Shown one piece after another: positions 45,918 through 59,000 of a stretch of 64,000 nucleotides of DNA. The notes beneath the pieces are model-generated. The model did not search any database and was not told the DNA's origin. It saw nothing but the letters and a program-made list of their open reading frames with translations. This DNA is from Paraphysomonas bandaiensis (Eukaryota; Chrysophyceae): the NCBI GenBank assembly GCA_965644295.1, contig CBFFRP010000217.1, forward strand, positions 1 through 64,000, written 5' to 3'. The position numbers were made by a program, and so were the translations under genes. The stretch's first letter is position 1, and the number at the start of each line of letters is the position of its first letter.

Positions 45918-46531
45918 TCAAACCATAGTTTCTGTATTCTTCCCTCCCATAGTTTCGTTGACAGTTGCATTCTGATTTGACAGATTCAATAAAGCCAGTA
46001 GTTGACGGGTACGTTGATAAGCAATTGAATATAACATTAAAAAAATGGCATTGAATATTATCGAGAACACGTCCCCAACCACAATATTGATGATAAGATA
46101 GAGTGTCTTGAAGATAGCACCAACCAGGCACCACGTGGCATAAAAGTCTAGGTAACCAAATCCACAGCAACATACAGGATTCTTATATTTTACTCCCGTA
46201 ACTGCACAGTAGAGTGCGAACGCTGATATGAGAATCGTGATGATAAAGTCAAAAATAAATGCACCGCTATTGGGATGAGCAGTGGCCAGTAAGAACAGAA
46301 GTCCCCATAATATTTGACACACAAAAATGGTTGTGGCTGCTTGAATGACAAATCTGGAGCGAAGTAAAATATCAGAATCCTGTTTAAAATGTTAGTATTT
46401 CACCCGGGCTACTTGAAAGGGCGTACCTCGTATAGAGTAGTTACGACAATCCCTGGAACAATAGGAACCATCACCACAGTTGTACCATCTTCATTCTTGG
46501 TTCTCTCAAACGACTCAGACGGCTTTGACAT
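45918..46531 (-). CDS. Four-helix membrane protein, paralog 1
   Basis: Exons 46531-46427 and 46379-45918 (47-nt intron) give 188 residues. The hydrophilic N-terminus ends 'VPGIVVTTLYE'. After it come about four hydrophobic helices, with 'CQILWGLLFLL', 'FDFIITILISAFALY', 'CLVGAIFKTLYLIINIV' and 'FNAIFLMLYSIAY', and a short polar tail. The plus-strand gene at 47072 has the same exon break and the same motif order (QILWG; FDFIIT/VDFVLT; KNP/RNP; FGYLDF/MGYFEF; AYQRTRQLL/YYRCRELL). Family unknown. A small integral membrane protein is all I can support. Confidence 0.75.
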
Positions 46532-47071
46532 GAGAGATAGTGAGAGCTAAGTTAAATATAAAATCTTCGACTAATTCTGTGAGAAGTAAAGAAATTGTGC
46601 CCCCTTCCAGTCCACCTTCAGCTGTCGATGTATCTATTCTCGAATAAGATGCGTCTGGAAGAAATCTCTAAAGAAATCTATGACATCATTCTCAGAATGT
46701 ACTGAAATCCAGGAATTTTTAGCCTTTGTGGCAGTGAAATTGCTAGTGGGCACAGAAAAATAGGGTTTTCTAGCTTGAAGTTCATTTCTGTGCACTCTAC
46801 GATCGTAGTTCGAAGGGTGTATGCTGCACTGCACTCGATGTATACCGTATATGGTATACGGTATACCGTATACGTATTTGTGCGTAGAGCTCATAGATCT
46901 GGTCTGTACTCTGCTCTGCTGTAAAGAATGAGCTGCAGAGATTTCTGTGCGATGATGTCACAAACATTCCACACAAGTGAAGGCAGTTAAGCATCTGTCC
47001 AAGTAGGAACATGCCTCTTGTCGATAGAGTTACATTGCCCACATTTGATGTCCTAATCGTTAGCTATAAAC
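46532..47071. promoter_or_regulatory. Shared bidirectional spacer between paralogs
   Basis: 540 bp between two head-to-head paralog start codons, so both promoters must lie here or within the genes. Contains a perfect 20-bp palindrome, GTATACGGTATACCGTATAC, at 46854-46873, next to further GTATAC-type half sites. Regulatory use is inference. Confidence 0.4.
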
Positions 47072-47721
47072 ATGATGTCAAAGTCAGCAGATCATAATAA
47101 CAGTGACACGCATGAGGATAGTGGAGGAGTAGATGATCACAAGGATGAAAAGCCGATCCTTCGTATCTGTCCAGGGTACACTATACCCTCTCCTTATGAG
47201 GTATGTAACGTCGCTATTATTGACGTGTGTTATACGCACTGCAGGAGCCAGCTGTTTTACTTTTCTGCAAATTCGTCGTGCAAGCTGACGTCGTGATGTT
47301 GGCATTGCAGATTTTATGGGGCATAATATATGGATCCATGACTGCCACCCATACTGACGCCAGTATATTTGTCGTGGACTTTGTGCTAACGATATCTATA
47401 ACACTTTGTTCGCTAGTCTTAAGTATCGAGGGTGTGAAACATAGGAACCCAGAGCTCTATTTTGGAATGGGATATTTTGAGTTTTGTGCTGCGTGGCATG
47501 CAGTGGGATGTCTTTTTAAAGTGGCGTTTCTTATTATTAACATATTTGAGGGTACAATTTTCGCGATTGTTTTTGATGCGATATTTTTCGTTTTCTATTG
47601 TATTGGGTACTATCGCTGCCGTGAACTGCTTTCACTGCTTTATATGCCACAAAATATTAAAAAAACTAGTGAAATGGAGAGTGAGTCAGCTGAACATAAA
47701 GAAGCGGACAATGCGGTGTGA
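47072..47721 (+). CDS. Four-helix membrane protein, paralog 2
   Basis: Exons 47072-47200 and 47245-47721 (44-nt intron) give 201 residues. The polar N-terminus is longer and more acidic than in paralog 1, ending 'CPGYTIPSPYE' at the same phase-0 exon break. The helices contain 'LQILWGIIYG', 'VVDFVLTISITLCSLVL', 'AVGCLFKVAFLIINIFEG' and 'FDAIFFVFYCIGYY'. The tail is charged (Glu/Lys). Divergent duplication of the gene at 45918-46531 is the simplest history. No family recognised. Confidence 0.75.
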
Positions 47722-48798
47722 TTCAAATGGTTCTGTTGGCTCAGTTCTTCGCCTGTACAATATATAAATTGCTCGTCCCATCATTGTCCAATACGGATGA
47801 AAGACTTTTACTGGCAACACGGAGATTGTTTAACTTAGTGTAATATCGTCCACAGTATCCCCTCATTTCTTGATAATTTCGAAATGATATTAAAAACCGA
47901 AGTATATGAGCATTTCGATATAAATAAAAATGTTTCAATTGAATGAACGATTTGGCTTATGCTTCTGATACTGCAACCGAGAACACCGAATACAGAATTC
48001 AGCATTACAACTGAAGTGATTCTCAATAAATTGCGACTCTTAAAATTGGCACGAGTATTAGAGCTGTGATAGATATTAGGATTGTTGATAACACTGATTA
48101 TTAGCAACGTTAAGTTTATATAATATCAGGAAAAGAACTCCCAGTCTCTAGGGCGCATGTCAGACACAGCCAGACAAGACGACGATTTTTCACGGATGCT
48201 GTCGTCGTCTTGTGTGTCAGACTCGTAATATAATTTTATTTCACTGATATTTTATAAGCTAGGAACCCTGCGTACCTTAAGGCGCTAATGATATCAATGT
48301 AGCCTACGTAAGCACTTCTTTCAATTAAAAATGGCGGCTAATCTGAAAGGATGGAATTATGTTTTTATATCTTGTAAGCTTTCTCATCTATTGTAAATAA
48401 CTCACCTTTAGTAGTTAGCACACCTAGCACCTGCAATGTTAGCAAATCTAATAAAAATGTGAGCATTGGATTTCATTGTGCTAATATATTACCTACATTT
48501 TCATCATCAGTACTTACAACCCCCACGATTAATACATGAACTCCTACATCCCACGTTTTTCGTTTTACATACATACACCATGTCTTATAGTTAATATCAC
48601 CAATAGTTGATAAGAAAATTATTCTTATTGAGTATTACTTTTGTTCCAACACTACGGTAGCTACATACGAAGATCAAAAACTCATCGAAATTTCAATAAT
48701 GAGCAGGGTATGTGACTACAATAAGATATGCCGTCATATACAAACACAAACATTTAATTATCAAAACAGCAAATCTATCGTACTGCTGAAATAATTCG
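47722..48798. other. Convergent 3' spacer with a strong hairpin
   Basis: No gene seen. 48174-48185 (ACAAGACGACGA) pairs perfectly with 48202-48213 around a 16-nt loop, a stable lone hairpin. The remainder is AT-rich. Confidence 0.55.
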
Positions 48799-51700
48799 TT
48801 ATACATGATTAAACATATATTCACGTAGAGTATTTTTCTTGTACAAGCTATCACACGCACGAACTGCATCAAGACTTCCAAATACATCTTCAAGATTGAT
48901 ATCCATATAAAACTGAGGTGTGTGATCGATTCCTGAAAATTCATGTGAAATACCTCGACTTGTGGGTTGTAAAAACCCAACACTATGACTTCCAAACATG
49001 TTATCAAGATTCAAGTCCCCACAAACCTCAGGTGAGCGGTCGACGTCACAGTTATGCGAATCACCTCGATTAGAAAGTTGAGAACTCTGATGCCGCTTGG
49101 TGAGAGACGAAGCCGCCACTCTGAGTTCAATAATAGGATCTGGTGGTGTAAGTCTCGCCAAAGTCTCACTATTCGGAGCCAGGGCAGCTTTCTTCTGCTT
49201 CCACTTGAGGTCCACCTGGAAAAACGAGCACATCGTCAAATTAAATTCCTGCTATACTTCAATGGCATCGAATATCTGGTATATTTTCGTTAATTAACCA
49301 CCTGTGGCCTAATTTTGGGCTTAGAAGGAACCCTACTGGCTATCTCCTCTTCAGTCAATCCAGGCAACGAGGTGTACCTCTCTTCATTAGTGCTTACGTT
49401 AACCACACTATCTGCCACCACCCGCCTGTCTGTAGATGACGTCTCGACACTATCACAGACTGAGACATCCTACATTAACCCCACATGAGGGATAATTCAT
49501 ATGGAATAGTAAGCCTACCTCCAGGAACTCGTCCTTGTGTTGAAGGATCTCTACCAGGGCCTGTGTATACTCTCTTACAACATATCGATGCATGGTACTA
49601 TAATTTACCCTTGATGAGTTGAGTGAGGGGGCACTAAGATCCGACTGTGGGTACATGTGCACGCGACTCATCGATGGTTGCTTTTTATGTCTGCTTCCTC
49701 CTCGTGAGGAGCGCGCCGATGCCATGGTACTAGTCCTCTCTGCTATTCGGACAGATTTCTTATCTCCGGTAGGAGAGCTTCCACTGGGACGGCGAGACAG
49801 TGTACTTCCTGCCTGTAGATTCTGAGAGTGCTGATGACGTACCGGTGTAGCACAAGTAGGTCTTAGTGGCCTACAGTATTACCAGCACAATACAAAATAG
49901 TCAGAAAATGTATGACAATTGCTAACAGAGACATACATATGGGATCCTGAATTGCCACTGCAAATTTTATGGATATCTTTGTTGTACCCTGCGTTGTCGT
50001 CATTGTCATGCTTGCCATCGTTGTGTCCATCAGTTGGCCATTCATCTACTATCTTGTGATTTTTAGAGTCAGACGCTACAATCTTGGCTTCGGAAGGAGG
50101 GGTAGGAAGTGGTGGCGGCGCTCGGGGCTCACTTTCTTCCAGCTGGACGCACATCACGCTCTCTTCTAACTCTTGGTCGCCTACATCGTCTTCATACGGA
50201 CACATGTTGGGACCTTCCTCGGCATTATATTTTTCAAGTGTAAGAGTGGCCGGGGACCGGTTAGGTAGCCCCAATAGAACCTCTGCAGGGTACTGCCTAT
50301 GCTCTCCAGTAGACAAAAACACACTCAATACCAATCTTTCACCTGCTCCCACATGGGTATGCGGGGACGAGGACGTCGCCCCGTCTTGACCAACAAACCG
50401 TCGTAGACGGTGGAACGTGCATGAAATGACAGCCCCCTCATATTTCGCTTCTCCAGCCAGAGTAAAAAGTGCCAATACCTGGCCCGCCCTTCCAACAGTG
50501 CCCTGAACATACTCTGTCGAAGATAGAGTGCGAAGAAGTGACCGCCCACTTTTCCCGCAAGAGTTTGCACTCTGGTTGTCATCATTGGCACCTTGAGTAC
50601 TCGGGATAGCAGCAACATGGGGAGATGATATGTGAAGTCTAACTACACCATTGGTGTCCGACGTGGCAAGCAGCAGTCGTCCGTCAGCTATAGAACCTTC
50701 CGTGAATTCTGTTTCAGTGTCACGAAGACCAAGTATATCAAGAGATGCATTGATAATTGGATAGTCGGATGAATGCACAATAGAAACCAAGAACCTGTCT
50801 GTGCTTAGTCCTTTTTCTCTGTCCTTCTCCTGACTCTGTAACATTTCGTGTGGGTGTACCCGCCATACGTAGACTGTACCCACGTCGGTAGAAGCCAAGA
50901 GCAATTGGTTGGATGGAATTGTTTCTGAGAGATGGGTGCGGCGGTGGTATCTTGCTGGTGATATAGGACTCGAAAACACATTCGATTTCAGCACTGAGCT
51001 AAAGAGGCCCAGAGTGTGGGACGAAAGTGTGTCCAGTAGAGCCAGGGGTGAAATTGTAAGACCATTTCGCGTCCACTCCACGTGCCAACTGCAAAAAGGG
51101 GAAAACGTAGTTAGGACACCATTTGTTACACTCAGAACAGTCAGAAATACCATAAAACGATATGATACGATGCATACACAATATGGCTGGGTACATACAG
51201 CAGAGACTCTTACATGCGGACACATCTGTCAGCAGATCCAGTCGCGAGAGCAAATGCCATCCGATCCTCCACCTGGGGAGCCCAGATATCCCTCTCACTA
51301 TCTTCATCCATGCCAACAGAGGAGCAACCATCTGAAACCATCATATCTAGCCACTGCATAGAGAATATTGGTCCTCTGTGACACTGCACCCCTTGGGTAT
51401 CAAGCTCCCCATCGACCATGCCGAAGCACAGCGCATCTAGGCTCTTTCTGGAAATGGTATGCTTCAGAGAGTCTGGTCGGCAGAGCATCATAAGCTTTAC
51501 GCGTCCCTGCTCGTCACCTGTGGCTAAAATATGCCCGCGTTGTGAAACCTCGACCGCAGTAATCCTGCACGCATGGCTTACTATCTCCAACACAGGTGTG
51601 CCGTAGGTGAATCCTGTGGAGCTGTTTTGTATGCAAACAGCCAGGGGAGATACCGACCCCGGAAAAGCAGTGTAGAATAAGCATTTGCTCACACCCAAAA

Positions 51701-52022
51701 GAAACAAAAGTTCTCCAGGTCGGGAAGGAATCAGAGACATTTTGTCCCAGTGGAGAGAGATGTGTCGCCCGGGTTGAATATCCTGGTCAAGTGTTGCAGA
51801 GAACTGTCGGAATAGAACTTCATAGGTACACACGGTGTTCTTAGTGGTGTTCACAGCTTTGCAAAAACCGTTCCTCGTGCAGGAGTAATATATGTTCCTA
51901 TCATTGGGACACCATGCTGTAGAAAAACTTGGAGTAGATGGCGGGCACGCTGTATTGTCACATGAACACAGTCTGTATCCAGTTTCAGAGGCAATTGATA
52001 TGATATCATCTCCGTCAATCAT
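48799..52022 (-). CDS. WD40-repeat protein, family not identified
   Basis: Exons 52022-51214, 51088-49937, 49870-49519, 49469-49302 and 49215-48799 (introns 125, 66, 49 and 86 nt) give 965 residues. WD-type blades are seen at 'ITAVEVSQRGHILATGDEQG' (residues about 150-185), at 'GPIFSMQWL' to 'GSADRCVRIW' (about 217-271, Ile-Trp made by the splice), and at 'NQLLLASTDVGTVYVWRV'. More degenerate blades follow. Residues beyond about 560 are low-complexity, with a helical segment 'REYTQALVEILQHKDEFLE' and 'LTEEEIASRVPSKPKIRPQ'. Taking the ATG at 49725 as a separate gene is unnecessary, because the frame runs straight through it after the third splice. Scaffold role inferred. Confidence 0.72.
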
Positions 52023-52494
52023 CGTCACAACCTACATGTCATTGTTATACTATTTAGAACACAGAAACAATGAAACGCACCGATAAGAAGGTCAGCAACC
52101 AGTTATCTTAATCGTGATTGTAATTATAAGCGTTATAAGCGTTGATGACGTCTACCACGCATATAGCATCACACTTCACGGTGTCAACGATGAAAACAAC
52201 AAAAGAAAAATGCGTCAACTCAACAGATTATAATCGACAATCAGAGCACTCTCTAATCTATATAATGCTGATGGATGGACAGATGTACCGTGTATATGAC
52301 AAGACAGTCATAACGCGTCCCTCTTTTATGTGAGCTGACCATGTTGCTGATGCAGCAGCACACATAAAATTAAAATTCGAATCATAGCATATACCGGTAT
52401 ACAGTGTATACCCCGTATACATACATCCATACACTTCTATACTCTGTGTTGCTGTTTATATAGCCACATGATGAGGGTAAAAAAACAGAAAATA

Positions 52495-52566
52495 TGAAAG
52501 CGACGAGAATCGAACTCGCAACCTTTGGGACTGGAATCCAACGCGCTACCATTGCGCCACGCCTTC
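52495..52566 (-). tRNA. tRNA-Trp (CCA), copy 1
   Basis: 72 nt folds as a cloverleaf. The acceptor GAAGGCG pairs with CGCTTTC through one wobble. The D stem is GCGC/GCGC. The anticodon loop TTCCAGT carries CCA at positions 34-36, and the T arm is GCGAG-TTCGATT-CTCGT with discriminator A. No intron. A run of seven T follows on the transcribed strand. The last anticodon-stem pair is an A-C mismatch. Confidence 0.92.
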
Positions 52567-52647
52567 AGTACAGATGACAATTACGTAATCATTTGAATAT
52601 ATAAATTCTCAAAATATGTAAGAAGGGTATCAAAAAACGACAAAATA

Positions 52648-52719
52648 TGAAAGCGACGAGAATCGAACTCGCAACCTTTGGGACTGGAATCCAACGCGCT
52701 ACCATTGCGCCACGCCTTC
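52648..52719 (-). tRNA. tRNA-Trp (CCA), copy 2
   Basis: Identical in all 72 positions to copy 1, 81 bp away, with a separate oligo-T terminator. The immediate 3' flank (TATTTT) is also shared, so this is a recent tandem duplication. Confidence 0.92.
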
Positions 52720-53068
52720 ACCACTCATGTCGTCGAATAAAAATTTAGTATATATAAAGTGTATTCCTGTTACAATACCGTTACTTTCTGTTCCTCACCA
52801 CTACGTATGGACTACATACAGAGTGTACGACAAGTGTGTGTGGCAGTTCGAAAGGTCGTGGCAGATAGAGTAACCCTGACCCTTATCAAGGAAACAGATA
52901 CCTCTGAAGGAAACAAGCACTTCAGCGAAAACGAATTTTATACGTGATCAGGCCACAACAGCTTATTATTTTTCAAATGAATGCATGTATTTCGCGGTGT
53001 GTAATGTGACGTTGTTGGAATTTCTATCAACCCACAAGATATTGTTGTCTGTTCTTTTGAGGCATTAG

Positions 53069-56000
53069 ATGTCAATTTATCCCTTCATATGTTTTTTATA
53101 TCTCACTCTTTTTTCGGTATTGAATATTGTGACTTCCACAGATATTCCAACGGGGTTACCAACATTACAACCCACAAGCCAACCATCATGCGCCCCATCA
53201 TCCAATCCGAGTGGAGAACCTTCTGCAGTTCCAACATCCAGTCAGCCAACTACTATTCCATCTGGTCAACCGAGTGCGTTACCCAGTGGTCTGCCGACAT
53301 GTATACCAAGTGGACAGCCAACAAGTGAGCCTACAACTTCAATGCCAAGCTCATGTCCAACTGGTCACCCGAGTGGAGAACCTAGTAGAGTACCAAGTGG
53401 CCAACCTACGTTAATTCCTAGTGCTAAACCAAGTACAATGCCGAGTAATCACCCTACTTATCAGCCAACTTACATCCCGTCATCTACTCCTAGCAGCCAA
53501 CCTAGTCACATTCCCACATCTCTACCGAGTAACTTGCCAAGTGGTAAACCCACGTTACAGCCTACATGTGATCCATCGTCTGGCCCATCTGGTAAGCCTA
53601 CATGGTCACCGAGTACTCAACCGACTTATGTTCCCTCTGGACAGCCGACCACAAAACCAAGTGATCTGCCCTCTGGTCAGCCCACTGTTGTACCGAGCTG
53701 CACTCCGAGTAGACAACCATCAGGACAACCTACTACCGACCCCTCCTCGATTCCGACGCATGTACCCAGTTGTTTGCCGAGCGAAGAGCCGACCTTATGC
53801 CCTAGTAAGGAACCTAGTAGTGGGCCATCTGGTATACCAACTGTTCAACCGAGTATTGAACCCAGTGGTATTCCAAGCGGGCACCCCACACGTCAACCCA
53901 CGTCATCTCCTAGTGGAATTCCAAGTAATGAACCGTCCGGCCAGCCGACGAGTCAACCGACATCTCAACCAACTAGATCACCGACAGGTCTACCCACCGG
54001 CGAGCCGTCTGCATGTCCTAGTGGAGTACCCAGTTCTGAACCAAGTGGTTATCCAACAAGTCAGCCTTCTGGTGAACCAACATTTTTACCAAGTGGACAA
54101 CCTACTGGTGAACCATCATCGATTCCGACATGTGTACCTAGTGGCATGCCAAGTGGTCAGCCGAGTGGACAGCCCTCAGGTCAACCTACTTCAACTCCAA
54201 GTGGAATTCCAAGTGGCCAACCGTCCGGCCAACCGACGTGCCAACCGACATCACAACCAAGCAGTGTACCAAGTGTGATTCCCAGTGGACAACCTACGGG
54301 TATTCCGTCACCTGTTCCATCTTGTGTTCCTACAAGTGAGCCAACCGGTCAACCCACATATCAACCAACTGGATCACCGACCGGTCAACCTACAGGTGAG
54401 CCGTCTTCATGTCCTAGTGGAGTGCCTAGTTCTCAACCAACTTGTATTCCGTCTGGAGAACCAACATCTTTACCAAGTGGTGCACCAAGTAGCCAACCGT
54501 CAGGACAACCTACTGGTGAACCATCCTCGATTCCGACATGTGTACCTAGTGGTCAGCCGAGTGGTCAACCCACTGCTATGCCTAGTGGTCAGCCTAGCGG
54601 ACAGCCCTCAGGTCAACCTACTTCAACTCCAAGTGGAATTCCAAGTGGCCAACCGTCCGGCCAGCCGACGTGCCAACCGACATCACAACCAAGCAGTGTA
54701 CCAAGTGTGATTCCCAGTGGACAACCTACAGGTGAACCGTCATCTGTTCCATCTTGTGTTCCTACAAGTGAGCCAACCGGTCAACCCACATCTCAACCAA
54801 CTGGATCACCGACCGGTCAACCTACAGGTGAGCCGTCTTCATGTCCTAGTGGAGTGCCTAGTTCTCAACCAACTTGTATTCCGTCTGGAGAACCAACATC
54901 TTTACCAAGTGGTGCACCAAGTAGCCAACCGTCAGGACAACCTACTGGTGAACCATCCTCGATTCCGACATGTGTACCTAGTGGTCAGCCGAGTGGTCAA
55001 CCTACTGCTATGCCTAGTGGTCAGCCTAGCGGACAGCCCTCAGGTCAACCTACTTCAACTCCAAGTGGAATTCCAAGTGGCCAACCGTCCGGCCAGCCGA
55101 CGTGCCAACCGACATCACAACCAAGCAGTGTACCAAGTGTGATTCCCAGTGGACAACCTACAGGTGAACCGTCATCTGTTCCATCTTGTGTTCCTACAAG
55201 TGAGCCAACCGGTCAACCCACATCTCAACCAACTGGATCACCGACCGGTCAACCTACAGGTGAGCCGTCTTCATGTCCTAGTGGAGTGCCTAGTTCTCAA
55301 CCAACTTGTATTCCGTCTGGAGAACCAACCTCAATACCTAGTGGTCAACCAAGTGGTTATCCAACAAGTCAGCCTTCTGGTGAACCAACATCTTTACCAA
55401 GTGGTGCACCAAGTAGCCAACCGTCAGGACAACCTACTGGTGAACCATCCTCGATTCCGACATGTGTACCTAGTGGTCAGCCGAGTGGTCAACCCACTGC
55501 TATGCCTAGTAGTCAGCCTAGTGGACAGCCCTCAGGTCAACCTACTTCAACTCCAAGTGGAATTCCAAGTGGCCAACCGTCCGGCCAGCCGACGTGCCAA
55601 CCGACATCACAACCAAGCAGTGTACCAAGTGTGATTCCCAGTGGACAACCTACGGGTGAACCGTCATCTGTTCCATCTTGTGTTCCTACAAGTGAGCCAA
55701 CCGGTCAACCAACATCTCAACCAACTGGATCACCGACCGGTCAACCTACAGGTGAGCCGTCTTCATGTCCGAGTGGAGTGCCTAGCTCTCAACCAACATG
55801 TATTCCGTCTGGAGAGCCAACCTCAATACCTAGTGGTCAACCAAGTGGTTATCCAACAAGTCAGCCTTCTGGTGAACCAACATCTTTACCAAGTGGTGCA
55901 CCAAGTAGCCAACCGTCAGGACAACCTACTGGTGAACCATCCTCGATTCCGACATGTGTACCTAGTGGTCAGCCGAGTGGTCAACCCACTGCTATGCCTA

Positions 56001-59000
56001 GTAGTCAGCCTAGTGGCCAACCAACAGGTGAACCATCATCTGTTCCATCTTGTGTTCCTACAAGTGAGCCAACCGGTCAACCAACATCTCAACCAACTGG
56101 ATCACCGACAGGTCAACCTACAGGTGAGCCGTCTTCATGTCCTAGTGGAGTGCCTAGTTCTCAACCAACTTGTATTCCGTCTGGAGAACCAACCTCAATA
56201 CCTAGTGGTCAACCAAGTGGTTATCCAACAAGTCAGCCTTCTGGTGAACCAACATCTTTACCAAGTGGTGCACCAAGTAGCCAACCGTCAGGACAACCTA
56301 CTGGTGAACCATCCTCGATTCCGACATGTGTACCTAGTGGTCAGCCGAGTGGTCAACCCACTGCTATGCCTAGTAGTCAGCCTAGTGGACAGCCCTCAGG
56401 TCAACCTACTTCAACTCCAAGTGGAATTCCAAGTGGCCAACCGTCCGGCCAACCGACGTGCCAACCGACATCACAACCAAGCAGTGCACCAAGTGTGGTT
56501 CCCAGTGGACAACCTACGGGTGAACCGTCATCTGTTCCATCTTGTGTTCCTACAAGTGAGCCAACCGGTCAACCAACATCTCAACCAACTGGATCACCGA
56601 CAGGTCAACCCACAGGTGAGCCGTCTTCATGTCCTAGTGGAGTGCCTAGCTCTCAACCAACTTGTATTCCGTCTGGAGAACCAACCTCAATACCTAGTGG
56701 TCAACCAAGTGGTTATCCAACAAGTCAGCCTTCTGGTGAACCAACATCTTTACCAAGTGGTGCACCAAGTAGCCAACCGTCAGGACAGCCTACTGGTGAA
56801 CCATCCTCGATTCCGACATGTGTACCTAGTGGTCAGCCGAGTGGTCAACCCACTGCTATGCCTAGTAGTCAGCCTAGTGGACAGCCAACAGGTGAACCAT
56901 CATCTGTTCCATCTTGTGTTCCTACAAGTGAGCCAACCGGTCAACCAACATCTCAACCAACTGGATCACCGACCGGTCAACCCACAGGTGAGCCGTCTTC
57001 ATGTCCTAGTGGAGTGCCTAGCTCTCAACCAACTTGTATTCCGTCTGGAGAACCAACCTCAATACCTAGTGGTCAACCAAGTGGTTATCCAACAAGTCAG
57101 CCTTCTGGTGAACCAACATCTTTACCAAGTGGTGCACCAAGTAGCCAACCGTCAGGACAACCTACTGGTGAACCATCCTCGATTCCGACATGTGTACCTA
57201 GTGGCATGCCAAGTGGTCAACCCACTGCTATGCCTAGTGGTCAGCCTAGTGGACAGCCCTCAGTTCAACCTACTTCAACTCCAAGTGGAATTCCAAGTGG
57301 CCAACCGTCCGGCCAGCCGACGTGCCAACCGACTTCACAGCCAAGCAGTGCACCAAGTGTGATTCCCAGTGGACAACCTACGGGTGAACCGTCATCTGTT
57401 CCATCTTGTGTTCCTACAAGTGAGCCAACCGGTCAACCAACATCTCAACCAACTGGATCACCGACCGGTCAACCTACAGGTGACCCGTCTTCATGTCCTA
57501 GTGGAGTGCCTAGTTCTCAACCAACTTGTATTCCGTCTGGGGAACCGACCTCAATACCTAGTGGTCAACCAAGTGGTTATCCAACAAGTCAGCCTTCTGG
57601 TGAACCAACATCTTTACCAAGTGGTGCACCAAGTAGCCAACCGTCAGGACAACCTACTGGTGAACCATCCTCGATTCCGACATGTGTACCTAGTGGTCAG
57701 CCGAGTGGTCAACCCACTGCTATGCCTAGTAGTCAGCCTAGTGGCCAGCCAACAGGTGAACCATCATCTGTTCCATCTTGTGTTCCTACAAGTGAGCCAA
57801 CTGGTCAACCCACATCTCAACCAACTGGATCACCGACCGGTCAACCTACAGGTGAGCCGTCTTCATGTCCTAGTGGAGTGCCTAGTTCTCAACCAACTTG
57901 TATTCCGTCTGGGGAACCGACCTCAATACCTAGTGGTCAACCAAGTGGTTATCCAACAAGTCAGCCTTCTGGTGAACCAACATCTTTACCAAGTGGTGCA
58001 CCAAGTAGCCAACCGTCAGGACAACCTACTGGTGAACCATCCTCGATTCCGACATGTGTACCTAGTGGTCAGCCGAGTGGTCAACCCACTGCTATGCCTA
58101 GTAGTCAGCCTAGTGGCCAACCAACAGGTGAACCGTCATCTGTTCCATCTTGTGTTCCTACAAGTGAGCCAACCGGGCAACCAACATCTCAACCAACTGG
58201 ATCACCGACAGGTCAACCTACAGGTGAGCCGTCTTCATGTCCTAGTGGAGTGCCTAGTTCTCAACCAACTTGTATTCCGTCTGGAGAACCAACCTCAATA
58301 CCTAGTGGTCAACCAAGTGGTTATCCAACAAGTCAGCCTTCTGGTGAACCAACATCTTTACCAAGTGGTGCACCAAGTAGCCAACCGTCAGGACAACCTA
58401 CTGGTGAACCATCCTCGATTCCGACATGTGTACCTAGTGGTCAGCCTAGTGGTCAACCTACTGCTATGCCTAGTGGTCAGCCTAGTGGACAGCCAACAGG
58501 TGAACCATCATCTGTTCCATCTTGTGTTCCTACAAGTGAGCCAACCGGTCAACCAACATCTCAACCAACTGGATCACCGACAGGTCAACCTACAGGTGAG
58601 CCGTCTTCATGTCCTAGTGGAGTGCCTAGTTCTCAACCAACGTGTATTCCGTCTGGAGAGCCAACCTCAATACCTAGTGGTCAACCAAGTGGTTATCCAA
58701 CAAGTCAGCCTTCTGGTGAACCAACATCTTTACCAAGTGGTGCACCAAGTGGCCAACCGTCAGGACAACCTACTGGTGAACCATCCTCGATTCCGACATG
58801 TGTACCTAGTGGTCAGCCTAGTGGTCAACCCACTGCTATGCCTAGTAGTCAGCCTAGTGGCCAACCAACAGGTGAACCATCATCTGTTCCATCTTGTGTT
58901 CCTACAAGTGAGCCAACCGGTCAACCAACATCTCAACCAACTGGATCACCGACAGGTCAACCTACAGGTGAGCCGTCTTCATGTCCTAGTGGAGTGCCTA

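Larger units (their letters stand above)
52023..53068. other. Spacer with two tRNA genes
   Basis: Between the WD40 gene (minus) and the second stalk gene (plus). Apart from the tRNAs I see only short open frames (for example 52808-52947) without support, and GTATAC-rich sequence at about 52390-52425. Confidence 0.6.

Noticed and set aside
49453-49725. Separate small gene starting at ATG 49725
   Set aside because: The frame continues upstream through a good splice to the WD40 exon with matching phase, so the Met is internal.
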